A DNA stretch of 25,943 nucleotides from a virus. The first letter of the stretch is position 1; the number at the start of each line of letters is the position of its first letter. The translations under genes were made by a program, and so were the position numbers. Below the pieces are notes generated by a model. It saw only the letters and a list, made by a program, of their open reading frames with translations, was not told the DNA's origin and made no database searches. Below are positions 14,099 to 23,597 of the stretch, piece after piece. The stretch lies in the IMG/VR virus record IMGVR_UViG_3300020166_000104, positions 1 through 25,943 of that record, one strand, 5' to 3'.

Positions 14099-15835
14099 TT
14101 AATTAGCAATAATCACTTGGAACGGTACATCTGCATAGCTTCTAGTATACCTCGATATAGTATTACCATCATCTCGCCCAGGCTCACCGGATTTTGCTGA
14201 TTTAAGTTCTACGCACTCGACATATACCGCGGTATTACTGTTATCTATACTTACAGAGATAGCATATTGACCAGTAAATACACTATTTACCTCTGATTGT
14301 AATGTCCAGTTGTTTGCTAAGGAACCAACTGCGGTCGGTCTAGAACCGAGATCGTCAACTGTTATAGTAAATCTACCAATACCTGTTCTCGTTAATGTAC
14401 AATTCCTGAGATACGATGTTCCCGGGAACGTAGGGTCATGCTCAACTGTTGCATTAACCCGAGTACCTGTTAGCTTTAATCTTCCAGAACCGTCAAAGTT
14501 AAAATCATCTGTTACTTTTAATCCGATTTCAGTGCTAGATAAATTCACACTTGATGTCTGAATACCGACTGCATCAAGAGCCGATAAACCACGACCAACA
14601 CTCATGTCATACTGCTCTATATCATCAGGCTTAGCCTTAATGATGTAACTCATAGCAACGTATGGCTGAACGTTTTCGTGTGCAACATTATCCATATGCT
14701 GGTCATCATTTAATAGCTGCGTTGCAGTCATCGCATTGTAAGGCTTATTTGCATTCGGCCCTGCTGGCATGGTATTAGGATTGGTGCCATTGCCTTCACC
14801 AGCTACCCATCTTCCGCAGTAACTAGTATTGGTAATGGCTCGAGCACCTGGGTTAAATGTTGTCGAACCCGGCTTGTTTATCAGGAAAGGGTACCAATCA
14901 TCATTGCCCGGTTGGGAAAATGTACCTGTGAAGTGCATATGGTTTATTTCCTGGCGAACTAATTGATGACAATACTGACCACCATATGTACCAAAAGGGG
15001 TATTGCATGACGAGTCCAGCAGAACCCTGTTTGTACCGTCATCACCTGTACCAGCGCCTACTATGGCTCTAGCTCTTACATCCGGAAGTGCATAATAAGC
15101 ACCTGTAGGTGAAGTTGCACCACCCGATGTAGTTCGAGGTCCCCACTTCGTGCCGAGTAGATCTCGAAGCTCCGGGTAATCTGAACCTAAAAATCTGCGT
15201 TGCGATCCTAGGTTAATCCACTTATCATCTGGTATACTAGACTGACCCCCAGCCCATGGTATGATTGTACCGACAGGGGAGATATCATTGAAAACTAATG
15301 CAGTGCCGTCTCCAGGTACCGCTTCTGACCACGTTAGGTTACCAGATCCATCTGTCCGAAGAAAGTTCCGCGGTGATTCGGTTGCTGGAAAATTGTATGG
15401 TATGCTATTAATAGTAACTTGACCAGTAGATACAGATAACCTATTTGATACTTGCACCGCCGGTGAAGCAACACTACTAGTAGCAGTAATGCCTCTCACA
15501 GTATAATCACTGCCATTATCTAACACCCTGTTATTAACAGAGTTATCATCCAATACCCTATTAGTGATCGTACAATCAGCTATTTGACTATCTGTAATTG
15601 TTCTGTCTGCGATCTTATTAGCAGTAATTGCTTGGCCAGCTAACTTATCTGTAGTTACTGAGAAATTATCTAGGTTATTAGTCTTTACTATACTATCTGT
15701 CAGTAAATTACTTACCTGAATCTTTTTAGAGATGCCTGTATCATTAGAGGATTCTCTACTATTAATAATAATTTCATTAACATCGCTATTAACATTAATC
15801 TCGTTGAGTTCCGATATACGAATATCACTTGCCAT
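14099..15835 (-). CDS. Tail-collar fibre protein (T4 gp12-like short tail fibre)
   Basis: The 578-residue protein starts with the fibre docking motif DIRISELNEI...ISKKIQVSNLL (4-45). A rod of ten-residue repeats follows at about 55-108 (TTDKLAGQAI, TANKIADRTI, TDSQIADCTI, TNRVLDDNSV). The phage tail-collar domain spans about 185-402: SPVGTIIPWAGG, YPELRDLLGT, YALPDVRARAIVGAGTG and the closing HENVQPYVAMSYIIK. NHMH at 298-301 gives an HxH pair like the zinc ligands of T4 gp12. About 175 more residues follow and end in RYTRSYADVPFQVIIAN, probably an extra distal domain. It is the last gene of the - strand baseplate operon, as gene 12 ends the T4 run. An ATAAATA box sits 5 bases before the ATG. 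Confidence 0.85.
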   Translation of the reverse strand: MASDIRISELNEINVNSDVNEIIINSRESSNDTGISKKIQVSNLLTDSIVKTNNLDNFSVTTDKLAGQAITANKIADRTITDSQIADCTITNRVLDDNSVNNRVLDNGSDYTVRGITATSSVASPAVQVSNRLSVSTGQVTINSIPYNFPATESPRNFLRTDGSGNLTWSEAVPGDGTALVFNDISPVGTIIPWAGGQSSIPDDKWINLGSQRRFLGSDYPELRDLLGTKWGPRTTSGGATSPTGAYYALPDVRARAIVGAGTGDDGTNRVLLDSSCNTPFGTYGGQYCHQLVRQEINHMHFTGTFSQPGNDDWYPFLINKPGSTTFNPGARAITNTSYCGRWVAGEGNGTNPNTMPAGPNANKPYNAMTATQLLNDDQHMDNVAHENVQPYVAMSYIIKAKPDDIEQYDMSVGRGLSALDAVGIQTSSVNLSSTEIGLKVTDDFNFDGSGRLKLTGTRVNATVEHDPTFPGTSYLRNCTLTRTGIGRFTITVDDLGSRPTAVGSLANNWTLQSEVNSVFTGQYAISVSIDNSNTAVYVECVELKSAKSGEPGRDDGNTISRYTRSYADVPFQVIIAN

Positions 15836-15840
15836 ATTAT

Positions 15841-15847
15841 TATTTAT
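15841..15847 (-). promoter_or_regulatory. ATAAATA box before the tail-collar gene
   Basis: Read on the - strand, ATAAATA is followed by ATAAT and then ATGGC, a 5-base gap. The 16-base string is identical to the one before the gene at 24128. Confidence 0.5.
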
Positions 15848-17034
15848 TACAATAATGTAATATTATCACCGTCAGGATCGGTTATTACTCTATTTATAGC
15901 ACTTAACCCATAACCTGATGTTGGGTATGTGTAGAGAAAATCAGTATCACTAGAGATAAATATATTATTCGGATCTGATGTACCAGGTACATAACCTGTT
16001 GAAACAAGTGTACCGTATGTGTACACAGTAGCGTCTGGTGGTAATAAGTTAGTCTGATTAAAGGTTATCTTAATTGGATCGTAGCTTGTAGCTAGACTAG
16101 TAAACTCATTACCTATACCTACTATACCTAAATCGTTAAAACTACCTGTAATAGCATCAAAGAACGTGGCGTATGTTGAAAGTACACCAGTCTCTAACGT
16201 AGTTGCTGGTATATACGGCATAGCTATATCTGTATAGTTAATTAAGCTAGTAGATGATAAGGTTGTTATGTGTGTAGGTTCACTAGATAGTGAGAAAGCA
16301 AAAGCATATCGCCTGCCTGTATGTCCTTGTAGCTGAAACCCTGCACCGCTTAGAGCAATATCACCGAATGCTGACAGCGCGCTCGATGGAGACAGCTCAG
16401 TCCTTGCTAAGAAGAAGTTATCAGGATACTGGACTGTGTCTTCAGGGTCAGTATTAAGATAGATACCAGAGAACACACGTGACGTCGTTTGAAGTTCGAG
16501 ATACGTTAACGGGTATATAATATTTTCATCCGTCTCTACGTTAAAGTACGGTACAGCACTCCCACCTACAGTAAACAACTGACTGTTCAGGACCTCTATG
16601 TTTCTATCTACAATATTTTCTGGTGTTGTTCTAAACTCAATAATATGACCTGCTGATAAAGGGCCTGTATTCTGATCTACCTGCTCGTACTTGATAGTAA
16701 TGTTAGCTGATAAAGTAGTGTAAGATGAGGCGTCAGTAAAATATGTATGTGATATACTTGTGAACGGTAAAGTATTTGTTACACCACCACTAAATTTAGC
16801 TGAGTATGTAGTAACACCTCTCGAAGCCGGGTCACCAAAATCGATTTCAACACTATTAAATCCAGGCTTATCAGAGTGAAAGTCTATTACATCGGTCTGA
16901 ATGCCGGACAACAGAAAAGTGACTACCGTATTACCTTGAATAGCCTCTCTTGTTATAAAACTAACACTACTATCTTGAGGTTGATAGTTGGATAAGTTTA
17001 CGGTTAGTGTATGTTTAGAATCTAAGTGTGCCAT
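15847..17034 (-). CDS. Baseplate-operon protein with PKD-like domain (395 aa)
   Basis: Residues about 58-120 resemble a PKD/Ig-like sandwich (VEIDFGDPAS ... SISHTYFTD ... ITIKYEQ). The rest is beta-rich with many 'LSAF/LSG/STY' turns and no enzyme motif. The ATG at 17034 lies inside the end of the upstream gene (20-base overlap in another frame), so it is probably translated by coupling. It has no ATAAATA box of its own. Its place just before the tail-collar gene corresponds to the T4 gp10/gp11 slot. It could therefore be the connector that mounts the short fibre, but I see no sequence likeness to those proteins. Confidence 0.6.
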   Translation of the reverse strand: MAHLDSKHTLTVNLSNYQPQDSSVSFITREAIQGNTVVTFLLSGIQTDVIDFHSDKPGFNSVEIDFGDPASRGVTTYSAKFSGGVTNTLPFTSISHTYFTDASSYTTLSANITIKYEQVDQNTGPLSAGHIIEFRTTPENIVDRNIEVLNSQLFTVGGSAVPYFNVETDENIIYPLTYLELQTTSRVFSGIYLNTDPEDTVQYPDNFFLARTELSPSSALSAFGDIALSGAGFQLQGHTGRRYAFAFSLSSEPTHITTLSSTSLINYTDIAMPYIPATTLETGVLSTYATFFDAITGSFNDLGIVGIGNEFTSLATSYDPIKITFNQTNLLPPDATVYTYGTLVSTGYVPGTSDPNNIFISSDTDFLYTYPTSGYGLSAINRVITDPDGDNITLL

Positions 17035-19387
17035 AAGTCAGGTCTTGTGCAGGATCGGATGTTATACTCCGAGCGTTAAAGTTATTTATAAACGTATTAG
17101 GAGAATAAAAGTTTATAGTTTCAGTAAGGTTGTCTGGAGCTATTATATAGTTATCAGCAACCGTAAATATATCACCGTTAAGCTCAAACACAAGTACATG
17201 TATAAAGCAAGCGTGATTTAAATCTCTAAAGTTCGTGACCGCAATAAACTTGCCTTGCTTACTATTATACGCTAGCGCAATGTTTGTTATCTCGATAATA
17301 TTAGTATCTAAGTTGAAAGTAAAATTGTCAGCGAAATAACTCTGATTTTGCGAGGTATTAGTTACAAGATTTACCTCTCTTTTAGTATCTTTATCGTACT
17401 TAAACATCTCGAACTGGAAGAACTTAAGGTTCGTTGGAGATGTCGTGGAGGGATCACTAGTAAGTTTAATATAGAAGATATCACGGCCGCGTCTAACAGG
17501 GTTACTGATATTACTAATAGTAGTGGTAGCTTGGTCGATTATTATCTCCTTATTATACTTCCTAACCGTTGAAGAGAATTGCGCCGGGGTAAATTTACCG
17601 TCTATATAGTCAATGCTATCAATGACGAGGTAACTCTCCGTCTTAAAGAAGAATATAGTTTCAAAAATATCTAGATCTTGGTAATTACCACTTTGCAATT
17701 GCTCTCGTAAAACGGGATCATAAGTAAAGCGACTAAAAACGGTGCCGAATTCATCTGCTATAGGCCTTACTGTACTATTAACGACGTTAGCAACCTCGAT
17801 AAGCTTACCTTTATGTCTAATACCAGCTATTGTTTCTTTACGGTTATCAGTGGGTACAGTTTCAAATACAGTTGAATATCTTTCTTGAACCGGTTCGGTT
17901 CCTTCAAAATTATCAAGATTTCTATTACTCGCATCCGTGACATTGGTAATATAAAATAGGTTACCGTAAATATCACCTACCTCTTTATATATTTGACTCG
18001 GGACTGTAAGTTTCTCGATACCAACTAATGGAGTGATATTATTAGGATCAAACAATCTCTGCTCAGTCGTATTATATGAATGGAATGTTTGATCCTTACT
18101 ATCTACTTCCGGCAGAAATCTACCAAATGATGATGATACATTTTTAAACCGGTTAAATGTACTATTAAATATGAGTGGATTAGGTCGCATACAACCCCCG
18201 ACGCCCTCTACTGAACCATATCTAGATGGATTTGGTATGACGTATATATTATTACGTTCAAAATCATCAGTTACAATATAGCTACTAAAGTCACACTCCA
18301 TTTTAAGAGCACCTCTTACCGATGGCTTGAAGAATAGACCGACACTTCTTTCACTCTTAAACGAATTACCAGTAACTGCCAGTGTAGAAGGGTGATTGAC
18401 GTTTAATAAGTTTCTATGCGGGTATCTGGCTGTGAATAGTTTATCGTATACATAATCCGTGTTATCTCCAGTAGAGATATAATACATATCAGTACCTTGG
18501 CAGTTAACAGGAATCTCTTTTGTGAGATTAAAGTTTAAATCTACTCTATCACCAGTATTTTGGTAATTAACAAATTGATTACTCGGTAATAATGATAGAT
18601 CTGGTTGATTATATGTAACTAATAAGCCTGGAATCTCCTCTAAACCAACGCCATTAGTGTTTATAATGTCAATAATAGCCTGATCATCGTTTATATAGAA
18701 AGAACTGCTTATCGTATTTGTATTAGACGTGAAATAGTCAGATCTATCGCCCGATACCGAATCATAGAAAGTCGAGGGCTTAGTAGGGTCCAGGTCAAAG
18801 TAATCGTTGAATGTATCATAGACTCTCTCGAAGCTGATATCGATACTATTAACGACCTCCTCAGGTGTCCTGCCGTTAGGGTTTATACCCGGTGCAACAT
18901 CATCACCGTAAAATATATCAAGTATTTGATCCTTAATAAATGTTTCCGCCCCACCATCTGTGCCCTTTTTCTTAATATACTCCAAGTTACTGGTTATACT
19001 ATTACGTTTCTTTTTGAAATATATGGCTATTTCTTTAATCTTCGATGTGAAGAAGGGGAGTGCAATTGTTAATTGCTCGTTATTGTTTAAATCTATATTA
19101 TCAAAATAACGCCTCTCCTCGTTAGTGAAAAAGAGCATATTGATCTCCGATAAGAAATTAATAAACTGCGTTCTAACATCGATGTTAATAGAGGTTAACG
19201 AGGTATTTGTATACACCTCCCAGGATTGTAGATAACTCTGATAACTCGAGAGCTCATTCTCCTTATCATTGATATCAGCATACTTTAAAAAGTCAAGAAA
19301 AGAAAAAGGTTTATTTAAATCTCTCTTTGCATCATCTAAAGTATTTGTTACACTGAAGTATACAGGGGTGTCGCTTAAGGCAGGCAT
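17015..19387 (-). CDS. Large baseplate-operon structural protein (790 aa)
   Basis: The N-terminal 160 residues are helical and charged (FLDFLKYADI..., FINFLSEINMLFFTNEERRY, KIKEIAIYFKKKRNSI). A mixed middle part follows, including GLFFKPSVRGALKMECDFSS at about 345-365. The C-terminal third (about 560-790) has propeller-like strands (ETIFFFKTESYLVIDSI, GRDIFYIKLTSD, LAYNSKQGKFIAVTNF, ACFIHVLVFELNGDIFTV). No catalytic motif is seen. Its size and position in the gp25-gp6...collar operon suggest a wedge component in the place of T4 gp7 or gp10; this is inference from gene order. An ATAAATA box lies 6 bases before the ATG. Confidence 0.65.
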   Translation of the reverse strand: MPALSDTPVYFSVTNTLDDAKRDLNKPFSFLDFLKYADINDKENELSSYQSYLQSWEVYTNTSLTSINIDVRTQFINFLSEINMLFFTNEERRYFDNIDLNNNEQLTIALPFFTSKIKEIAIYFKKKRNSITSNLEYIKKKGTDGGAETFIKDQILDIFYGDDVAPGINPNGRTPEEVVNSIDISFERVYDTFNDYFDLDPTKPSTFYDSVSGDRSDYFTSNTNTISSSFYINDDQAIIDIINTNGVGLEEIPGLLVTYNQPDLSLLPSNQFVNYQNTGDRVDLNFNLTKEIPVNCQGTDMYYISTGDNTDYVYDKLFTARYPHRNLLNVNHPSTLAVTGNSFKSERSVGLFFKPSVRGALKMECDFSSYIVTDDFERNNIYVIPNPSRYGSVEGVGGCMRPNPLIFNSTFNRFKNVSSSFGRFLPEVDSKDQTFHSYNTTEQRLFDPNNITPLVGIEKLTVPSQIYKEVGDIYGNLFYITNVTDASNRNLDNFEGTEPVQERYSTVFETVPTDNRKETIAGIRHKGKLIEVANVVNSTVRPIADEFGTVFSRFTYDPVLREQLQSGNYQDLDIFETIFFFKTESYLVIDSIDYIDGKFTPAQFSSTVRKYNKEIIIDQATTTISNISNPVRRGRDIFYIKLTSDPSTTSPTNLKFFQFEMFKYDKDTKREVNLVTNTSQNQSYFADNFTFNLDTNIIEITNIALAYNSKQGKFIAVTNFRDLNHACFIHVLVFELNGDIFTVADNYIIAPDNLTETINFYSPNTFINNFNARSITSDPAQDLTYGTLRF

Positions 19388-19393
19388 ATAAAA

Positions 19394-19400
19394 TATTTAT
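19394..19400 (-). promoter_or_regulatory. ATAAATA box before the 790-aa gene
   Basis: The gap to the ATG at 19387 is 6 bases (TTTTAT). No Shine-Dalgarno sequence is present. Confidence 0.45.
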
Positions 19401-19407
19401 TCTTGAA

Positions 19408-20901
19408 TTACGATCCTGATATAAGACCTAGGTTAGTATATAGATTATGTGAAATGACCTTTTCCGCTATGCCCCATTTATCAATATACTGGTCATATGA
19501 AGTTAAGCTAGTCAGATATGTATTATTTACATTATCAAAATCGATAAACTTCTGTAGATAAGAGCCCTCTATTGTATCTATAAAGTCATAGAATACGTAG
19601 TACTTATTAATATCAGCACTCGTAATACTCGTAGGCATTATTAAGCCCCATCCCCAAGACGGGTTATATGCTGAAAGTGGGTACATATTATCGCTAGTAT
19701 AGCCGATATCGGTAGCACTTAGAATATTAGTATTGAGCAATTTATACTGCTCACTAAATTTTTCATACGCCAATATATTCTTTGAACCTACACCGGTCTC
19801 GAGTAAAGTAGTCTCTATTGGTAAGATGTCTCCTCGATTCTTACCATAAAATTCTTTACTAATATAACCTTTTGAATCATAGTTGCCTTGGAATTGATTC
19901 TTACTACCCATCTGCCGACTTACACTAACAGATAGTATATCAATTAGCCGCGATAAGCTAGGTGGAAATTGCTGGTTATACTCATCCATAGTCATTGATA
20001 GCTGACGAATGAGAGAGTTCAGCGAATCTACGTTTGCATAATCCGGATCATTAATGTTAGCGACGTAATTACTAACTTTCTCGTGAAGTTTAATCCCTAG
20101 TGTCTCGGGGTAGTTATTATTATCGCCGACGATTTGACCCAGTAGTTGTTCCATAAAGATCGGCTCGCGTTGCAGTACGGGTTGAGTAGCTAGGTCCTTA
20201 TAATTCTGTGCCTGATTATTATCTTCTCCAATCTTCCTGATATCGTATATCGGCTCCGCCGGATATACATCAAATGGTGTAGATACACCTGAAACTGTCA
20301 CACCACCACTGGTGTAATTCACCTGAAGTCTCAGATCTGTATCGGCGACAGATGTCTGTATAATACCCTTGAGGTAACCACCACCAGGACTAGCGGTAAG
20401 ATCTCCGTAATTAGTACGGTATGTTGATTCCCCATCTAAGACAACCGTACCGTCACTTCTTACTAAGAATACATCTAGACCGCCCTCCTCAACTATTATA
20501 AAATCCTCTATAGTATTTTGAACTTGTACTAGCTCATCCACCGGGCCTGGTGTCTGAGTCTTTAGTAGCTCGACTGAGCTTTCCAACACAGGGTACCTCT
20601 TTAAAGGCGTACCGCTAAGATCAACCATTTTAGCAGTAAAATATATATCTTGATTAACAAAATTAATTTTAGGTATATTAAATGATGATATGGAGGTTAT
20701 GAAACCCGTAATGCCGTTAGTAGTGATACTTAAAGTCTTATCTTCTAATGTTTCAGGTCTTGCTGATATAGAATAGGAAATGGTAGCAGGCCCAGCATTA
20801 ATTGCTGGTAAATCTGGGTCAGCACCTATACCGACACTTTCAGGGTCTAGAAAAACACGCGGCTCAAAAGCAGCAAATAGTATAACATTATGTTCACCCA
20901 T
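19408..20901 (-). CDS. Baseplate-operon structural protein with Ig-like N-terminus (497 aa)
   Basis: Residues about 30-215 look like two Ig-type beta sandwiches, the second containing STYRTNYGDLTASPGGGYLKG and a VNYTSGGVTVSGVSTPF strand pair. Residues about 235-497 are helical (EPIFMEQLLGQIVGD, LNSLIRQLSMTMDEY, LSRLIDILSVSVSRQMG), followed by aromatic-rich segments (YNPSWGWGLIMP, KYYVFYDFIDTIEGSYLQKFIDF). I do not recognise a named family. Its place in the wedge operon suggests a wedge or baseplate-periphery subunit. An ATAAATA box lies 5 bases before the ATG. Confidence 0.6.
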   Translation of the reverse strand: MGEHNVILFAAFEPRVFLDPESVGIGADPDLPAINAGPATISYSISARPETLEDKTLSITTNGITGFITSISSFNIPKINFVNQDIYFTAKMVDLSGTPLKRYPVLESSVELLKTQTPGPVDELVQVQNTIEDFIIVEEGGLDVFLVRSDGTVVLDGESTYRTNYGDLTASPGGGYLKGIIQTSVADTDLRLQVNYTSGGVTVSGVSTPFDVYPAEPIYDIRKIGEDNNQAQNYKDLATQPVLQREPIFMEQLLGQIVGDNNNYPETLGIKLHEKVSNYVANINDPDYANVDSLNSLIRQLSMTMDEYNQQFPPSLSRLIDILSVSVSRQMGSKNQFQGNYDSKGYISKEFYGKNRGDILPIETTLLETGVGSKNILAYEKFSEQYKLLNTNILSATDIGYTSDNMYPLSAYNPSWGWGLIMPTSITSADINKYYVFYDFIDTIEGSYLQKFIDFDNVNNTYLTSLTSYDQYIDKWGIAEKVISHNLYTNLGLISGS

Positions 20902-20906
20902 AAGAT

Positions 20907-20913
20907 TATTTAT
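20907..20913 (-). promoter_or_regulatory. ATAAATA box before the 497-aa gene
   Basis: The gap to the ATG at 20901 is 5 bases (ATCTT). It is part of the recurring series. Confidence 0.45.
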
Positions 20914-20921
20914 GTATAATT

Positions 20922-21734
20922 TTAATCTTCGTAGTAATAAAAGGAAGTACTACCTGATGTACCTAAAAATACTGTACCTGCTTCTGGTTTATTATATAAA
21001 AAGTAAGGTGGGTCGGAGGTAACTGTATTTAGCTTACCATATATAAACTCATTACCAGTCTTTACTGATTCTGTTATCAGCACCCCAGCATTATCTTCAA
21101 TCTGCACAAAACTGTTAAACAGTTTTAAGTGAGCATTTATATCACTGTAATATTCTGCGTTTGTTAAAGTCTTACTTCTATTACCCGATACACTCAAATT
21201 AATAGTATACCCATCATCGGCAGAGACAGATGGCCAGCTTTGATATGAATTAAACCTAGTCAGTATAATTGGATTTTCAAGAGTCGAGTTCAATGCGCTA
21301 CTGCCTTCTTGATATGTTAGAAATAATCTATCAGGTATAACGTTACTTATGTTGAAAATAGGTCGCGTCTCAACGCTATAGAAGTTCGATGCACTATCTA
21401 CTGCTACTAATGTAACTTTATATTCACCCGGGTATTTATAATAGTGGGATGCAGTGAGGTCTGTTGATATTGTACCGTCACCTAAGTCTATAAAATACCG
21501 ATAACTATCAGCTAGAGTTGAAGCAGATATTCCGTTAAGATCTGTACCGGAAAAATCAGGAAAGATTCTAAACACATACTGCTCATTTGCAAATCCTGGA
21601 ATAGCGGATAAACCTCCCCATTTACTCTCTCTCGTAGACGGGTCGATGACTCGTACGGGTAGGTTTATAGGTGGTAGGGTACTATAATCTCTATCAAAAT
21701 TATAAATCTGAGATTCTGGTGATGTTATAGGCAT
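20922..21734 (-). CDS. PKD-domain baseplate/tail protein (270 aa)
   Basis: A PKD domain is clear at about 76-120: YFIDLGDGT (80-88), then HYYKYPGEYKVTLVAVD (97-113). This is the classical WGDG...HTY..PG.Y.VTL.V pattern. The N-terminal 60 residues hold a proline-rich linker (PPINLPVRVIDPS). The C-terminal half is beta-rich, possibly a second sandwich, and ends in STSFYYYED. PKD and Ig-like domains on phage structural proteins are thought to aid weak carbohydrate binding or act as spacers. The gene begins two bases after the gp6-like stop and shows no ATAAATA box, which fits translation from the upstream message. Confidence 0.7.
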   Translation of the reverse strand: MPITSPESQIYNFDRDYSTLPPINLPVRVIDPSTRESKWGGLSAIPGFANEQYVFRIFPDFSGTDLNGISASTLADSYRYFIDLGDGTISTDLTASHYYKYPGEYKVTLVAVDSASNFYSVETRPIFNISNVIPDRLFLTYQEGSSALNSTLENPIILTRFNSYQSWPSVSADDGYTINLSVSGNRSKTLTNAEYYSDINAHLKLFNSFVQIEDNAGVLITESVKTGNEFIYGKLNTVTSDPPYFLYNKPEAGTVFLGTSGSTSFYYYED

Positions 21735-21736
21735 AA

Positions 21737-23569
21737 TTAATCAATAATTTCTACGTTAATTCTACTCTTCAAATCACTACTATATAAGAACGGAAATTTG
21801 AAGTACGGCAATGATACGTTCGATCCTGTGCTTTCAATATCGACATCGGGATACGCAGCGTTGAAGTTATACATGTTCAAGAACGGCACACTTCTAACTA
21901 CTTCACCAGTATCAGCATTACGTTTAACAGTTCTTATCCCTGCGACGCCTTCAATCGCTAGAATTTTAGTAGTGATAGCTGTAATGTTAATTATACCACC
22001 GAGTTCTAGATTTGCCGGGTCGAACGCTTCCTCGAAAACGTTATTAGCTTCTTCTATAATACGTGCCGCACTAATTCTATTATTCTGTTTACGTTGTATG
22101 ACTAGTTCAGTGTACTCAATATCATCAACAGATGGCTTGTCATTAAATGTATCTTGCAACCCAACTGTAACTCCGACATATACCGGATCCATTGGTTGTA
22201 TTTCGGAGTTAATAATCTTCTGTACCCGAGCAGTATTAATAATTTCTGATTTCTGCGCCTGTGTTAAGTAAAATAAATTATTATCACTATCTGCTATCTT
22301 TATCTTCGGTACCATGAAAGCGTATACCTGGTTAGCCTGATTGGTAGTAGCGAATTTTACCTGATTAAACAAGAACCTTGAATCTTGGTTAGGTCTATCT
22401 AAACCTAGATCATAATAATACTTTATAACATTATCGACGTATGCCTCATTACTCACAAGAGCGGTACTAGTGACGATATTACTATAACGCTTTTCAATAA
22501 ACGCTTGAAAATCATCATTTGTTACAATCCTGTTCTGCGCAAAGAAGGTTCTAGGGGCATTTTCTTTAATTTGATCAACTGTTTCAATCTCACCGGGGCT
22601 AGTTGAGGCAACAGAATTTGTAAATGCTATTGCTGAAGCAAGATTAGGTGTTAATACCTGCACATTAGTCTCGTATATATCGGGCGATATTGCTTCAAAT
22701 TGTATCGATGTAAATACATTAATATTATTACCGTCTAGCTTACCGGCAGAAACTCTACCAGCGGTACCATCACTCTTTAAGTAATATATAAAGATCTTAT
22801 CTGCTGTACCGAGCTGGACACCATTCACACCGTTACCGAATTTTATTTCATAAAACCCATTCTCGTTTAAACGCTTCTCGAATACATAACTCGTATTAGT
22901 AGCATTAAAGAGAGAATCAATCTCATTGAATTCATTGTATTTGTTGGTATTAGCACTCTGAACATATACGTTAATGGAGTCAGCCTCGATATCAATCGGC
23001 GTCTGGTTAATATTATCTCTAACTAATAACGTTACAGTTTCAAACTCTTCGCCAATAGCCCTAATGACCGGGTGTTCTACATACTTCCCTTGATACAGCA
23101 GGGTATTGTCGGACAGTGTGGATAGGCTCTCATCTGCAATATTAGTCTTACTAAATGTTGCATCACTGATAAATGAGAAGTCAGTGCCATCGACTGTAAA
23201 ATACGAGTACCTCTTTATGGTATATATGTTTACCGGTAACCTACTGCTAGCTTCTGCTTCAAAGGACAATACTCCTGTTTTGTAACCGGTAGGCTTGTAC
23301 CCTATAAGCTTAGTAATCCTGTTAATATTCTCAAAAACAGTGGCTTCGTTGAATAAAGATTCAGCAGAGGTCTGGTTAAGATAGAATAGTGAAAGGTGAT
23401 ACGACAGGGCGATGATATCAATAATAGCAGATAGGTTACTACCTTCAAAATCTTGGTCAGTAAAGGTACCACCTTCTCTTAAACGGTCCTTAATTAAACC
23501 CTTTAAAGTTAGAGCATCGAAAGTCGCATACGCGTTCTTCGGTAAAGTAAAGTCAGTATTATCCGCCAT
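21737..23569 (-). CDS. 6: Baseplate wedge protein, T4 gp6-like (J family)
   Basis: The 610-residue protein has the gp6/baseplate-J N-terminus: LKGLIKDRLREGGTFTDQDF (22-41), GSNLSAIIDIIALSYHLSLF (43-62), then NEATVFENINRITKLIGYKP (74-93). T4 gp6 has the same 'GSN...LIDL.AY...' helix and 'LIGY.P' turn and a similar length. In T4, gp6 dimers form the ring that joins the wedges around the central hub and drive baseplate opening. Farther in are FGNGVNGVQLG (about 245-255) and RTFFAQNRIVTNDDFQAFI (about 343-361), both typical of this family. It lies directly downstream of the gp25 gene, the usual neighbour. An ATAAATA box is 5 bases before the ATG. Confidence 0.9.
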   Translation of the reverse strand: MADNTDFTLPKNAYATFDALTLKGLIKDRLREGGTFTDQDFEGSNLSAIIDIIALSYHLSLFYLNQTSAESLFNEATVFENINRITKLIGYKPTGYKTGVLSFEAEASSRLPVNIYTIKRYSYFTVDGTDFSFISDATFSKTNIADESLSTLSDNTLLYQGKYVEHPVIRAIGEEFETVTLLVRDNINQTPIDIEADSINVYVQSANTNKYNEFNEIDSLFNATNTSYVFEKRLNENGFYEIKFGNGVNGVQLGTADKIFIYYLKSDGTAGRVSAGKLDGNNINVFTSIQFEAISPDIYETNVQVLTPNLASAIAFTNSVASTSPGEIETVDQIKENAPRTFFAQNRIVTNDDFQAFIEKRYSNIVTSTALVSNEAYVDNVIKYYYDLGLDRPNQDSRFLFNQVKFATTNQANQVYAFMVPKIKIADSDNNLFYLTQAQKSEIINTARVQKIINSEIQPMDPVYVGVTVGLQDTFNDKPSVDDIEYTELVIQRKQNNRISAARIIEEANNVFEEAFDPANLELGGIINITAITTKILAIEGVAGIRTVKRNADTGEVVRSVPFLNMYNFNAAYPDVDIESTGSNVSLPYFKFPFLYSSDLKSRINVEIID

Positions 23570-23574
23570 ATATT

Positions 23575-23581
23575 TATTTAT
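23575..23581 (-). promoter_or_regulatory. ATAAATA box before the gp6-like gene
   Basis: The gap to the ATG at 23569 is 5 bases (AATAT). A second overlapping ATAAATA (23571-23577) sits 1 base before the ATG. Confidence 0.45.
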
Positions 23582-23597
23582 GAATAAAAAACATTAA

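Noticed and set aside
14090-14110. Bidirectional terminator between the convergent genes
   Set aside because: GCTAGTAATTTAATTAGC is an imperfect inverted repeat with only four good outer pairs and no T-run; it is too weak to call.
21798-22271. 157-residue + strand reading frame inside the gp6-like gene
   Set aside because: It is an antisense shadow of a well-supported baseplate gene, with no start box and a low-complexity composition.
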